A stretch of 64,000 nucleotides of DNA from Hermodice carunculata (Eukaryota > Annelida > Polychaeta > Eunicida > Amphinomidae): the NCBI GenBank assembly GCA_964020975.1, contig OZ026630.1, positions 66,249,277 to 66,313,276 of the forward strand, in the 5' to 3' direction. The notes beneath the pieces were generated by a model, which was given only the letters and a program-made list of their open reading frames with translations, did no database searches and was not told the origin of the DNA. The translations under genes and the position numbers were made by a program. How positions within the stretch are numbered: the first letter of the stretch is position 1; each line of letters opens with the position of its first letter. Positions 12,508 through 25,014 of this stretch are shown piece by piece.

Positions 12508-12741
12508 CTCCAGTACTCGAGGCCCCAATCTGAACCCTTTCTGTATTGTTTTCCTTTCCTGCAATTGCGACAAATACAGTGGCTTGGGTCAGACTGCCAT
12601 TGGCATCTGTAACTCTAGCTGTCCTTGCTTGCATAGTGAACGAACTGTCATTCGTTTTCACCATATGGTATTCACCCACGCCATTGAAAGTGTACACCTT
12701 TTTATCAATAGTTATAAAATGGGGATCTCCCCATGCCATGT
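12508..12741 (-). CDS. Exon 18: VWD domain, part 1, with GDPH site
   Basis: Acceptor TTTTTGCAG, donor GTAAACTG; two bases, 77 codons and one base. MAWGDPHFITIDKKVYTFNGVGEYHMV is the canonical VWD start in two pieces: GDPHF-x-T-x-D and YTFNG-x-GEY. GDPH is the sequence that self-cleaves between Asp and Pro in several mucins including MUC4, so this protein may be cut into two chains here. The exon continues with strands (SSFTMQART, TVFVAIAGKEN). Confidence 0.95.
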
Positions 12742-13351
12742 CTGCAAAAAAATGGTATACATTAAGTATCATGTTACTTCAATTTGACTAAGTGAAGATA
12801 AATGAAGTTGACATAACTAATAGCCTGAATTTGACGATTAATAGTTTCATCTTAAGCGACAATAACCCTTTTTCACAAATAAAAAACAATGTTTGGTGCA
12901 ATTTGTAACGTATGTTCGCCAATGAAACAAGATTATGATACAGTTTTTAAAACATATTATTGATTTTATGCCCAATTGAGAGTGGCACTGACCATTACAC
13001 AATGAATAAAATATGTGTACATGCTAGATCTTAATTTCTGCACTCATACCAGTTTTCATCCAACTTCGGACAACTGCAGATCTGACAACTCCATTATTTA
13101 TGTCTTGCAAAATTACTATTGCAACAATTCGACCAACTAAACTAAGCTGTACATGTAACTGCAACCAATCCTGTGTATTTGACTTAATTTCCCAATGTTT
13201 TTAATAGTTAAGGTCATCCATAAATCGAAGATTAATATAGGAAATTAATTACATAGGTTTTGACTGATAAACTATGTAACAACTCTTTTCATCCCATGGA
13301 CGTATAAGGTGGGTCGCGGGAGCCATCAAAAGTTGCTTTACAATGGCCAGT

Positions 13352-13535
<184 letters not shown>

Positions 13536-13539
13536 TTTG

Positions 13540-14300
13540 AATGTAGTTTTGGACTACTTTTGGGGAGGGGACTTCAATAGGTCATTCGTGGGGCTGCCAA
13601 TCGAAGAAGCATACCGCACACACAGTATAAGCCCCCCCCTCCCAAAAAAAAAAATTAAAAAATTAAAAAAATCGGGCGAGGTTTCAAAAAATTGAATGTG
13701 GTTTTGGACTACTTGGGGTTAGGGGACCTCCACGGTATAGGTCATTCGTGGGACTGTCAATTGTATAAATTTATCATACAAACAGTATAAGCCTTCCTCC
13801 CTTCCTCCCATCGGGTGAGGCTTAAAAATAAAAAACATGAAAAATTGTAACATCATCATTTCCCAGCAGACGCCCACCTGGTGAAAATCTGTGCGTAAAA
13901 TTAAAGCACTCCATAACACTTATTTTGGGATATTGTTATATGTGCACTGTATTACTGCATGCATGTTACAAAAGCAGCATTTGGTCTCAAAGTGCAATAT
14001 CCCGTAACTTCATAAAAAGTCAGCATACATATATCTTCATCATTTTCGCAAACGTTCAACACTTTTAGTTAAAATGTACTCTGATAAAGTTTCAAGTTAT
14101 AATGTTCGGCCATTCTGGAGAAGTTAAGAATAGTATTAGCACATAAAGCTTCATTTCAATAAATGAAAAATAATGCAATGTCACCTGCTAGCCAAAATGT
14201 GATCTACATGTACATGATCGCATTTGACCCTGCATGCAATATCAAAGCAATTGGCCAAGTATTCTAGAGAAGAATACCACATACCACATGGTCACAGACA
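13540..14300 (+). repeat. Copy of the hairpin-ended family with internal tandem duplication
   Basis: A block of about 150 bp starting GAATGTAGTTTTGGACTACTT (13540) is repeated from 13693; the 'CGCCCACCTGGTGAAAAT' block at 13870 ties it to the cluster at 2255–6300. Confidence 0.6.
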
Positions 14301-15339
14301 CAAACTCATTTATACATAAAGGTCTCTTGAAAATTCCAAACACGAGAAAAATTAGCAATAATGTACATATTTACCCCATTTTACTCCCAACTTTGGTGAT
14401 AATATGCACATTAGAAATATGCTTATAAGCTGCATATATTATTATCATTCATATGTGTTATGTATGTTTATGGGTGTTATATGTTGTTAAGCTCTGTCTG
14501 ATTCACAAAAGAAAAGTTACAGGTCAAAGGAGGTAATTTAGCCATTTTAACATAACGTAGGCATATCGTATGTGCTTGTTTTGGTCAAGTAAAAGTTAGT
14601 TTCCTTAACTTTAAAAATTTTGTATTGCATCATTCATATTCTTATTCCGCGTTCATAGCTTCAACTTGGTATATGGCATGTTTTAGTCTTTTTTGTTGAA
14701 GGGTTGACCTCCCGAAACAGCAGCTATGGCTCCAATGCTGCGGCATTACCATGTATGCACCCAGCAGCCACCGCTTCGAGTTTAATAGGGGAATTCCTTG
14801 AGACGAATGATATAAATAATGTGGGTCTTCCATGGTCATTTTGTTAAAATCGTAAGCACATTCCATTGAAGGTGAGTATCTTAAAACCTATTTTCGATCG
14901 TGACTAAAATTGACTTAACTTACGCACTGAAGACATTAATAACTGGATACAAAATATTTGCTAAAGACAACCATTGGGAGAAAAGAATATTGACATTCTA
15001 TTTTTTTTCAAAACTTATTGCATAGCATTCGATGGAAATTTTTTTGCAAAAGACGACCATTGGGTGAAAAGAATATTGACATTCGTTTATTTTTTTTCGA
15101 AAAATATTGCATGGCATCCAATGGAAAATTTGTTGATTTGTGTCTATATTGTCTAGAAAAAAAATAATTATGGCATTCAAAAAGATTGAGAAAATTGATA
15201 ACATGTTTTACTTGAAAGATCTAAATTTGCATATTTGTTTTGACTTATCACCTAGGTATACCCATAAGGTGATGATAAAGCAGAGAAGAATAGAAAACAA
15301 ACAGTACGAAAAAAGAAAAATATGTCCTTAACCGGCCAC
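14301..15339. repeat. Intronic sequence with an ~90-bp tandem duplication
   Basis: 14960–15048 and 15049–15137 share 'GACCATTGGG-x-GAAAAGAATATTGACATTC' and the following T-rich stretch. The rest of this interval shows no gene or known repeat. Confidence 0.65.
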
Positions 15340-15790
15340 TTCCTTATTTCCTGTCTTTCTTTCTTTCTTTCCTTTCCACCTTTCTTTCTTTCTTTCTCCC
15401 TTCCTCCCTCCCTCCCTCCCTCCCTCCCCTCTCTCTCTCTCTTTCCTTCTTTCTTTCTTTCTTTCTTTCTCTTTTTCTTTTTTCTTTCTTTCTTCTTTAC
15501 AAACAAACTTGTCCGGAGTTTTTCTCAAATACTATTATTCTGAAAACCACCAAATTTGCCATTATGACTGACCCACCAGTAAAAATTCGGCACCTGACTT
15601 GGAATAGTCATGATGTTTAAAATTATGCAAATAATGGGCAATTAAAATTTTAAAAGCTTTATATCTTCAAAAATTTATAGATAGACACAAAGTTCTAACT
15701 TACACATATAGGTCCCAGATATCTGGCAAATCCAATAGCATACAAACAAAAGTGCGGGAATATTAATGTGTGCTAAATTCAGTGAATTTA
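15340..15790 (+). mobile_element. Microsatellite-headed repeat, copy 1 (truncated)
   Basis: Starts with a (CTTT/CCCT)n tract to about 15500, followed by ACAAACTTGTCCGGAGTTTT and CCACCAAATTTGCCAT. The same order is seen in copies 2 (16773) and 3 (62311). This copy lacks the 3' hairpin end. Confidence 0.7.
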
Positions 15791-16612
15791 CCAACAATCC
15801 ATATTTTGACTAGGGCTTCTGCTGTAATGCAAGTTATAAGTCTCCATGGTGCTAGGCAACCATTTTGCATTCATGGTACTTGAACCTGTCTCATAGGCAG
15901 CCTTCTAGGCATGCCTGCTGGGTTTATGGTTTGAAAGGTTTGGGTCTTATGGCAAATGGGAGGTAGGGGTGGGGACGGGGGGAACTCCCAACAACTGTGT
16001 AATGAGGTTCTCAATAAAATACAGAGAATCTCTGTCTCTTCATGAAAGAATATCTGATCCATGTTCACACTAATGCTGGACAGAAACGCAAGTGCACCAT
16101 GGCTGAGACTGAACAGTCAGAGTTCGCCTGAAGCTAGGAGTTTGCTGGGCTTATCAGTCCCAAGGGATCGGAGTTACTGGACTTCTAAGCAGAACAAGCC
16201 AGAGTGTACCCTCTGTTAAAAATAGACTGCATTTATGCAGACCTGAGTTTGCTGGACCGATCAAAGTCTGACTAGCAGTCCTCAGTGACTGTTCTCACAT
16301 TTTGGTGAATTTTGAAAAAGTGTGTGGATTTGTGTCATCTCAATGGACATGTTCATGTCTTTGTTTTATTTTAACCAGTGAGATGAAGCCTGTTCTTCAT
16401 AGCCAATACTGAGTCAGTATAGTGCATGTCTCAGTTCACAGATACATGTACATGTAGTTTTGTGACAGCATCTGTTGTAATTTGTTTATGTAATAAAGGA
16501 ACAAAGACAGTTTTCTATTGCATGTATACAGATCCCTCTGCATTATAATATGTGTACACTGTACATGCACATATACTCATCAATACTGCTCAGAAGGGCT
16601 GACCCTCTCAGG

Positions 16613-16690
16613 AGTGGGCACTTTTGTCTGCTCCCGAAGGTGCCCACTGTAGAGAGGTTTTACTGTACAGTGGTACCTTCAATTTAAGAC
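16613..16690. repeat. Two MITE ends meeting at one TA
   Basis: A stem (AGTGGGCAC at 16613–16621, GTGCCCACT at 16640–16648) is followed by GAGGTTTTACTG–TA–CAGTGGTACCTTC. The two halves are inward ends of pogo/Tigger-like MITEs (ends of type CAGT…ACCTC) placed back to back across one TA target. Confidence 0.55.
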
Positions 16691-16772
16691 CACCCCTAAT
16701 GCTAGACAAAAGTGGTCACATAGGACAGGTGGTCTTTCATCTCAGATAAATTAACAAAGAAATAAAAGGCCA

Positions 16773-16805
16773 ATGTCTTTCTTTCTTTCTCTTTCTTTCT
16801 TTCTT

Positions 16806-16860
<55 letters not shown>

Positions 16861-17708
16861 TTCTTTCTTTCTTTCTTTCTTTCTTACTTACCAAGTTGGC
16901 CCAGAGTTTTTTCAGACACAATTGGAAAAACCACCAAACTTGCCATGGTGACAGACATAACCAGCAAAATCGTGCATCTCATTTAGAATAGTCATGATGT
17001 TTAAAATAATACAAATTTTAGAGGCAACAAAAATTTTAAAAGCGCCATATCTTCCAAACTGTTGCAGATGGACTCGAATTTCAATGTGCATATATACCTT
17101 TGTGACACTTGCCACTATAATGGACAGTATAGTTGTAGTATTTCAAATTATGCTAATAAGGGGTTTTGAAAAATTTAAAAGTCGTGTATCTCCAAAATTA
17201 TTGTACATAGAGATGCCATTCCAACTTGAATTTGTAGGTTTGTGGCAAAGCTGCATCCAATGAACCATGGACCAAAGTTGTAGGGTTTTAATTTATGCAA
17301 ATTAGGTGAATATGCAAAATATAAATCTTTCATAGCTTCAAATCTATTATCGAGGAGTCATTTCTACTTCTATTTATGGGTTTGTGGCATGATCCTATCC
17401 AATGAACAATAAACAAAAGTTCTTCTAGGCTTATGATTCATGCAAATTAGACAAATACACAAAATTAAAATGTTGAATAGCTTCAAACTATTATTGATAG
17501 TAGTTTCATTCAAACTTCACTTTATAAGTTTGGGACATGGCCACATCCCTTGAACCAAGAACCAAAGCTGAGCATTTTGATTTATACAAATTAAGCTAAT
17601 ACACGAAATTTAGACTATGTTGAACAATGGCAAACTATGGCATTTCAAACTGTTCTTATTTTGAGGGCACCCAGAGAGATTTGCTGTGAAGCAAATGTTC
17701 TTTTCTAA
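16773..17708 (+). mobile_element. Microsatellite-headed repeat with Helitron-like 3' end, copy 2
   Basis: Begins with (TTTC)n(TGTC)n(TTTC)n to about 16885, then the shared block AGTTTTTTCAGACACAATT … CCACCAAACTTGCCATG. The end carries a hairpin ATTTGCTGTGAAGCAAAT (17679–17696), eight bases, then CTAA (17705–17708), and T follows. This hairpin plus CTRR layout is the Helitron/Helentron 3' signature. No Rep/helicase is present, so a non-autonomous copy. Confidence 0.65.
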
Positions 17709-17832
17709 TTATTGTTACTGGTCATTAGTTTCCTCAATCTGTCAACCAGAATTTTACTTTCAGGCTGGTGTTTACACATTCTAATTTAAAGGATCATCGG
17801 CACAGTATTTGAATACAAGAACTAGTACTCAC

Positions 17833-18028
17833 TTCGTCGAGGAACCTCGTATTTTTTGCAGCCAGATGCAGGCCGCTTTCCGTAGAAAAAACGAGAGAGA
17901 TTGGGGTTGCCATCAGCACAACAATACCAGTATGCTTCCTCATCGCTGGGCACTTGGTTCTCCACAAAGAATGCTCCTGCATAGGGACGGTTGGTATGTA
18001 AAGCACCGTCGTTGTCATAGCAACAAAC
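17833..18028 (-). CDS. Exon 17: AMOP domain, part 2
   Basis: Acceptor ATCACTTAG, donor GTGAGTAC; 65 codons and one base. Starts VCCYDNDGALHTNRPYAG, the hallmark 'QQCCYD-x-GxL' of AMOP, then AYWYCC and RPASGCKKYEVPRR, matching 'YCC … RPS-x-C-x-x-Y-x-PP' at the AMOP end. The last A joins AC of the next exon, so AMOP runs into VWD with no linker (VPRRN–MAWGDPHF), as in mucin-4. Confidence 0.93.
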
Positions 18029-20266
18029 CTAAGTGATATATAAAATCAGATGTGATAAAGCTAAACGGCTGGGATTTGAGGGATTGGGTGCTCGAATCAA
18101 TGTGACTCGTTCAGAACGAGATTATTAAACAATTAAACAAGGCGCATTTTCAGAGAGTTATATTGGCTGATAGAAGATTGAAGGCCCGTCCGGCCTGAAT
18201 TTTGGTTCTTTTCGCTCTTGGTACTGCACCTTCTTCTTCTCTCTGCCGATACAATCCTTTCTGTTAAGTTCATGCAGTCGAATGAATTTAATACACTTAT
18301 GACAGGTTCCATGTATTGTAACACGGAACCTTACAAATACCAATGGATTGCTGTGAAATCAGGTCAAGCTTGTATAATTTGCTCAATATAAAAACGACGT
18401 AGGGCCTGCATCACAGATTTTAAGACTGGTCACATGACGTTGTCCTTATATCTGATTGGCCTACCTCTCTTTTGTAACGCAAGCTAAATATTCCCGGCGA
18501 AGCAAATTACGTTTGCATGTAATGATTCATGACAGAAAGTGCATGGTTAATATTTTTAGCTGGGACGCGCTTTCTGGCTATAAATAGTAGCCTACATGTT
18601 CTGATGTTCAAAGATTTTCAAAAAATGGCATGGATTTGCATTCCCTGTGGATTTATGGCCTGGTTGATTCTTCTACCCATACACACAATTTTACTCAAGG
18701 GATGGGGAGGGGGGGGGGGGGGGGGCAAGAATACCCCATTCAAGGAGGGCACCCTCCTTGTTTTAAAACTGGACATGTTTGGGCGAACGGGTGTGGCTCG
18801 TTTGGTCAGTGTATGATACCAGTGTTTTGCTCAACTCTTTTGTGATAATGCGATGGTCCTGTAAATGGTCGTTTTGTTGTTGGGAGGCTACCGCATGCTG
18901 CGTCAATCAATATCTATCAAACTTAAGGGCCTACCCGACATGATATTGTAAGAAGTCATGTACCGTAGGAGGCATACCGTTGAACAGGGGGAAAACTTCT
19001 GCTCACGGATGCGGGTCCACTCTTGTTATAGATGCTAGCTGGAAAATCATTGTGTTGGTCTTTTAATTCGGCTTTCTATCGCATCCCACAGGTGGTGTAA
19101 CGGAAACAGATCCCGAGAGTGAAAGGGTGGATGTTGGTAGGCCTATTATCTGCCAAGTACTGTGTGTTGGTATGGACAGTGTGTAGCCGATCGTTGTCTC
19201 GCTGGTAACGTAAATCTGGATCATGTTGGTAGGACCAATGAACAACACTGGTTACAATATATACCATCCATATAATGCATTCTTGTAAGTACTTCGTGTG
19301 TCTCTAACCCCTGGTCGGATCAGTTTTACTGGTTGAAGACATTGTACCCACTCCAGCAGTGTCATGACGGCAAGTGGGAGCTTCCCACCTCCTATCATGA
19401 CAATGTTTTCTCCGTATCTGTTATCATGGAGCTCGAGGTATTGACCCCCCCCCCCCCCCCCCCCATTGGCATACACGTGGTGCACCGTTTCCAGCAAACG
19501 TCTAAGCACAATCTCGTTTTCGACACCGCTGTGTCAGAGTAGTCGTGTGTGCAGTACTTTGGAGGAATAAACTAGCATTTGATCGCACATTGGAGTCTAC
19601 GCCCTCCTTTTGGTTCAAGGTAAGGCCGGGTTCAGGCAATAGGATGTATTCATATTTAAATGCTGTCCTACTCTAACACCTTTTGAGCAAAAGAGAGAGC
19701 CACCTGTATCAGGGCAGATCCATGTATATAGCATGGTCAAAAGTACTTTCTGAATAAAATAAACAACACGAACAGAGAATAATCTTAAGAAAATGTATTA
19801 ACATGTATTTGAAACATAAAGGATGCCTAAATTGATAAGAAATTGTCTCTCTTTTGGTTGAGAAGGTGTTATTTATGGATGTTCATGTAGTATATAATAC
19901 AAATCTGCCCTGATCATGGTGGAAGCATCAGTCTGTTGCCCCGGCAACACAGGCAGTGAGCAGGATCGCAGTTAAATATGACTATCTCCAATTGCATAAG
20001 TGGTTTTGCTAATAATTATTGATTTCAGTGCATTACTAAAATAATCAGACACCTGACTGTGGCTCGTTAGATCGACTTAATATCCCTGTGCATGGTCCGA
20101 GAGACACGTGTGGGGTCTCACGACAAGCCAGTCTAGTACATGTAAAACTCTATGTTTTTCGCCACGTGAAGTCCTGATGTAACTGTGGTAATGTACGGTA
20201 AGTTGGGAGAACCAGTAAGAAACATAAAGGTGTATGTATGTATGTATGTATGTATACATATATGTA

Positions 20267-20335
<69 letters not shown>

Positions 20336-21761
20336 AATTTGAACGTCTTTGCGTTTTGTTTATAGTGTTTGTCACTGTAGTTCTTGTCAAAACCTTTCTG
20401 TTTTGGTGTCTTAACTAGCTGGACTTTTGAGATGGACATAAGGGGTTAAAGATCCTAATATTGCATGGAATTAAAACTCTCTGCAGTGTCTTAAATTTGT
20501 TTGCCGACTGTTTCATTCAGAAATACACTCCATTCTATATTTAAAACTCTCTTATGTCTATTTAAAACTCTATGCGCTGAATTGAAAACCCGCTGCAGAC
20601 CATTCAACTCTCTGCAAAGAATAAAAACAATCTGCAGTGCATTTAAAACTCTGTGAAGTCTGTTTCACTCATAAAAGCACATAGTTTTAAATACATTGCA
20701 GAGTATTGTCACTGGTCAGAGTATATTTGAAATCCCTCTGCAGTGCAATGGAATAGGTGCAGTGTATTTAAATACTTTATTAATATTAAACTGTCTGCAC
20801 TTCAATTGTGAATATTTGCACGTTTGGTCTACCATACAGGTTGGCCGACCACATTCTCGTCTTGACGGATCAACCGATACTGTGATGTTACCGGAATTTC
20901 AACAAACTACAAGAAGTCATCTCCATCTATAAATCTCGACCTTCTGCGTCGTGGTTTTTTTTTTTTTGTAATGTTATATCAGCATAAGACAAACTCACTA
21001 CATCCTTGTTACATTAAGAGACGCCCCGTTCTTTTGGCTATTTAAACCTCGGTAAGTTCCATCTCGACCTTCAACATGACAACGATCCTTGTACCTGTTG
21101 AAGTCCGAAAATCCCAATGGTCCGCTTAACTGGGCTTGATATTTTACGATTGAGGCTATGTGCTGTCAGTGATCCCTTATACTACACAGGAACACCTTAA
21201 TACCAGAAGCACAGTTCACAAATTTTTACATATTATCCAGACCGATCTTCTGTAATGTGATTACTCGTACGTGAAACTCGCAGGTCTTGTAATATAATGT
21301 TACAACCATGAATTATGTTTTCCACTGAGATTCATATGCTGAACACCACACATTAACTAAATGGGGTGGTGTGGGGGTAGGGTGGATAGGGTGGGGGCTT
21401 CTATTCTTGGATGAGTAAATGTATAAACATTTACTTCGGATAATATAGATGCTGCTTTATTTCCTGTTCACGTGTTCATTGTTTGCAAGTATAAATGAAG
21501 AGCGTCAAGTAATGTTAAACAAAATATACTGTTAACAGAACGCTTCACGTCTTCACGTGTGTCGACATCAACATTTAGCTATTTTATCAAATTATAAATT
21601 AGGGGATGTGTTCGTGCTCAAAGTTGACAATGACATTAACTTCTCCACACACAGGAATAGTGTTCACATATTGGAGTGGGTTTGTGTGCAAACTATACAC
21701 AAAATCGAAGAAGGACTAGAGTTCACATTACATCAATTGGTAGCAAAAAGAATATACCTAC
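18029..21761. other. Intron between exons 17 and 16
   Basis: Contains G-run 18711–18726, C-run 19445–19464, a (TATG)n/(TA)n tract at 20231–20332 and a degenerate ~22-bp array at 20450–20780. No coding exon is needed here because exons 16 and 17 join in phase within the CCYD block. Confidence 0.7.
20450..20780. repeat. Degenerate ~22-bp tandem array
   Basis: About a dozen diverged copies of TTTAAAACTCTCTGCAGTG. CTGCAG and TTTAAA are both palindromic, so the array is rich in small inverted repeats. Confidence 0.75.
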
Positions 21762-22054
21762 CTGGTAACCATATGCTCGCCACATCGGGCCATATTGACT
21801 CCGGCGGGCGCGGTAGCAATATCGGCCTCCTGGAATCATGCTATCTCCTTTCATTTTATATCTCCTGAAACGCCTGTCCAATCGGTTTTGGCTTCTTGTA
21901 CACGGACACACAATCTGGTACTGTGAGGTAAGATAGTCTGTTGCATCAACTCTTGTATTTTGCCACCATCGGACACATCTTCGACTTTTTCTGTTCGAGG
22001 TATCCACGAAACTGGCTTCATCATACAATGGTATATACCACTGGCCTTTGACTC
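21762..22054 (-). CDS. Exon 16: AMOP domain, part 1
   Basis: Acceptor GATCTACAG, donor GTAGGTAT; two bases and 97 codons. VKGQWYIPLYDEASF is the linker end; CPCTRSQNRLDRRFRRY is the AMOP start (CPC followed by a helix), and GGRYCYRARRSQYGPMWRAYGYQ is its second conserved block, just before the CC motif that sits in the next exon. AMOP is an extracellular, disulfide-rich domain found in mucin-4, SUSD2 and mesh. Confidence 0.9.
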
Positions 22055-22152
22055 CTGTAGATCACACAAGCAGCGGAAATCGACTCTTTTTTGTATTTTG
22101 TATTTTTGCTTTATTTATTGTCAACTCGGTTTACGTCCAAATAGAGGTGTAA

Positions 22153-22333
22153 AAAAGCCAATTTACACAATTTTTGTATGCACATATAAAAGTTTTCTGA
22201 TTCAGTACTTTGTTAATATGAAAACAGCTGTCGTTGTAATAAAAGCCAATTCACGCGAGTTTTATATGCCCCAATACAGGTTTTCTGATTCAGTACTTTT
22301 GTTAACATGAAAACAACGGTCGTTTCGATATAC
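22153..22333. repeat. ~90-bp tandem duplication
   Basis: 22153–22240 and 22243–22333 share AAAAGCCAATT-x-ACAC and GTTTTCTGATTCAGTACTTT-x-GTTAA-x-ATGAAAACA. Lies in the intron between exons 16 and 15. Confidence 0.8.
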
Positions 22334-22678
22334 TTGCCCGTTTGTAAAATGAAGGACAGTATTTTTTATCATTAGTACATGAAACAAGTTTCAGCAGGCC
22401 GTGAATCCCTATAATTTGTTATTTGTAAACAAGATAGAACGTAGGTCATGTACTTTGCATGTGCATTATTTACATATATTTACATATATAAATGCTAAAA
22501 AATTTATCATGATCAGTGTCATGTCACTCTTTAAACCAACCCTTAACAGTACTTGTCTTTCTATTTAGAGGAAGACAATCTTTGTGTGTAACGCCAAACT
22601 AAGTGCTGAAAATATGTAAATTGAGGTTGCTAAAACACTCATTTTGACCAACGGATATGAATAATTTCTTCAAAGTAC

Positions 22679-22889
22679 CTTTGTCTCCATAAATGGTATC
22701 CAAATAGGCTATCCTGTAGCTGTTTGACAAGTAATGTTTGTAGTGTCTGGTTTTGGTTCCTTGTACAATGTTATACCCCAAAGACGCACATCTTCTTGGG
22801 TAACGGCTCATGCTTTGATTTCGGTAGTTGAATAAAGCAAAGGTTCTCACATTGTCAGTTATAAGGACCAGCTGGTACGTGTTTTTCAT
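22679..22889 (-). CDS. Exon 15: end of NIDO and linker to AMOP
   Basis: Acceptor TTTTGTAG, donor GTACTTTG; 70 codons and one base. Begins MKNTYQLVLITDNVRTFALFNY, which matches the NIDO ending NTFQ-x-VL-x-TDG-x-SFAIFNY. Then YNIVQGTKTRHYKHYLSNS and DTIYGDKG resemble the post-NIDO segment of mucin-4/mesh ('GFN-GD … S … SN-G-PG'). A 10-kb intron separates it from exon 14. Confidence 0.92.
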
Positions 22890-22924
22890 CTACAAAATAA
22901 ACACACATTTGCAATGAACTATGA

Positions 22925-24080
22925 ACAAGATGGCTGTTTGACCAGCCCAGGCTTAGCTGGCCTAGATATGTTGGATATATCAACCGAGCTGGGCATACTC
23001 TTACAAAGGGATGTAGCTTGAAACAATGACGTACACACACAGTGTGCATGTATGCCCCTGCTTGAACTAAGCTGAGATGAACATTGTATTACTCAGATGA
23101 CATAATCTGAAATGAACGCTGACAATGTATGGACATGAGCGACCGAAATAGTTTTCAAATGATCTTTTCACATACATACGAACATAAAATATGTCTTTGT
23201 ACAGTTCAGAAACAGAATTTAAGGACAAGAAGACGTGTGTGTAAAACACACATGCCCCTACCGTCATTATGTTCGCTCTCATTACCCTGTTGATAGTACC
23301 TATTGGGGCACTCATGACCTTGGGAAGTGGACGTAGGAACCAAATTCACTAAAGTGATCTTTTTACGTTGGAAATTGGGTCAAGGTCACCCTTATTTGAA
23401 GCTAATATAGCCCTAATTGAAGACTATACACATCTATAAAATAAACTATGTGGCTAAAAAAAATTCTGCAGTTATTAAGCAGAAACCAAATTCAGTAACG
23501 CGACTCTGTGACCTTGGAAATTGACCCAATGTCACCCATTACAGAACTTGACCTACTTGTTGTAAAAGGCTATATTCCAGTCCAATATGAAAGCCCTAGG
23601 TCAGAAACATCTTGAGTTATCATGCGGAAACCAAGTTCACTAATATGACTCTAGGTGGTGACCTTGGGAATCGGATCATTTAAAACGAGGTTGGTTTGAT
23701 ACTTCCGTCACAGTGTATCCCCATCAAATTTGAAGTGGATCTAGTCAACGGTGTTCTTTGCATACGAATTGCTCATGTAAATGGCAATAAAAAATTGTGA
23801 CGCTTTGAGTAGGACTTGGTGAAAAGAAAAAAAATACGACTAATATTGACGACAGACATATGTCAGACCATCGTAAAAACTTGCTTGACTCGCATATCAG
23901 CTGAGATTAAAAATTAAGATGGAGTATAATCGTTAAAAGCAGTTCACCAAGATTGAAAACGATGCATCCATTTTGTTTTGATTGATCAAAAATGTGAATT
24001 GTTGACAAGAAACAGACGCATGACAACGAATAGATGACCATTCTGGGAGCTCTGCTGAGTGGGGAGTGTATTGGGGTAAA
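22925..24080 (+). repeat. Copies of the hairpin-ended family
   Basis: Opens with TGGCTGTTTGACCAGCCCA (hairpin at 22931–22949) and GCTTAGCTGG; later holds CATCAAATTTGAAGTGGATCT and ends near 23880–23910 with CATATCAGCTGAGATTAAAAA. A second partial end follows up to 24080. Confidence 0.6.
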
Positions 24081-24151
24081 ACAAGACACTGATGTATGAC
24101 CTCCTAAGGAAACTTCATAGAGGTCGCGCAAGGTGCAGCCCAAGCAGGTTT

Positions 24152-24256
<105 letters not shown>

Positions 24257-25014
24257 TATAATCTAAACCTGCTGTATAAGGTCAGCGTAATGACCGACCA
24301 ACTAAAATGCACTTACAGCCCCGAATTCAAAGAACTCTACTTCTGTGCAACTCATAACAATTTTTCATTCTATTTCTGATGTTTCGAATTTACCATTTTG
24401 AATTTGTGTTCTTTTTTTGTTTCAAGTGATGTTTTTCATTTGATTTGATCACCATCGTAGCTTCAAATATTGCACGCTATGAAATTACCGGAAAATCCGT
24501 CATGTGCACTCTTTATGAATGTACATCTTTCACAGCGGAACGTATATATAATTCTGTATAAAAAGCGATTAAAATTAAGCGGAATAGGTTTGGTGTATTT
24601 CAAAATATTGCCATTGAGGCCCTTCTGAGTTAAGTATATATATACATTCATACATAATCAGTATGGACATCTCAGAATTGCAGGCAATAATTTTACTCCT
24701 TAGAAATGATTGCATATGTTAGGTGATTCAATGGTGATCTTTGCATAGACTATGATCTGGACATGGGCAGATTGATGCACAGTTTGCTTGGCCAAGTACA
24801 GGAGCTTGCAAGATTGAAAATGGACAAATGTCATCTACGCAGATGCACGAAGATGATACACGGTAGGATATAAAGACTGCAGGGACAATTATCTATACTA
24901 CTTTTACTCATAGGTAGGAGCCGCTGTGGCCAAGTGCACGGTTTGGTTTGGCCAAGCTACATAAGTGAAGTTTTGCTAATGAATACAGAGCTTAAATAAG
25001 AATAAAGAGTACCT

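Noticed and set aside
15252-15543. Lys/Glu/Arg-rich and Ser/Phe/Leu-rich frames
   Set aside because: Translation of the CTTT microsatellite; likewise at 62.3 kb.
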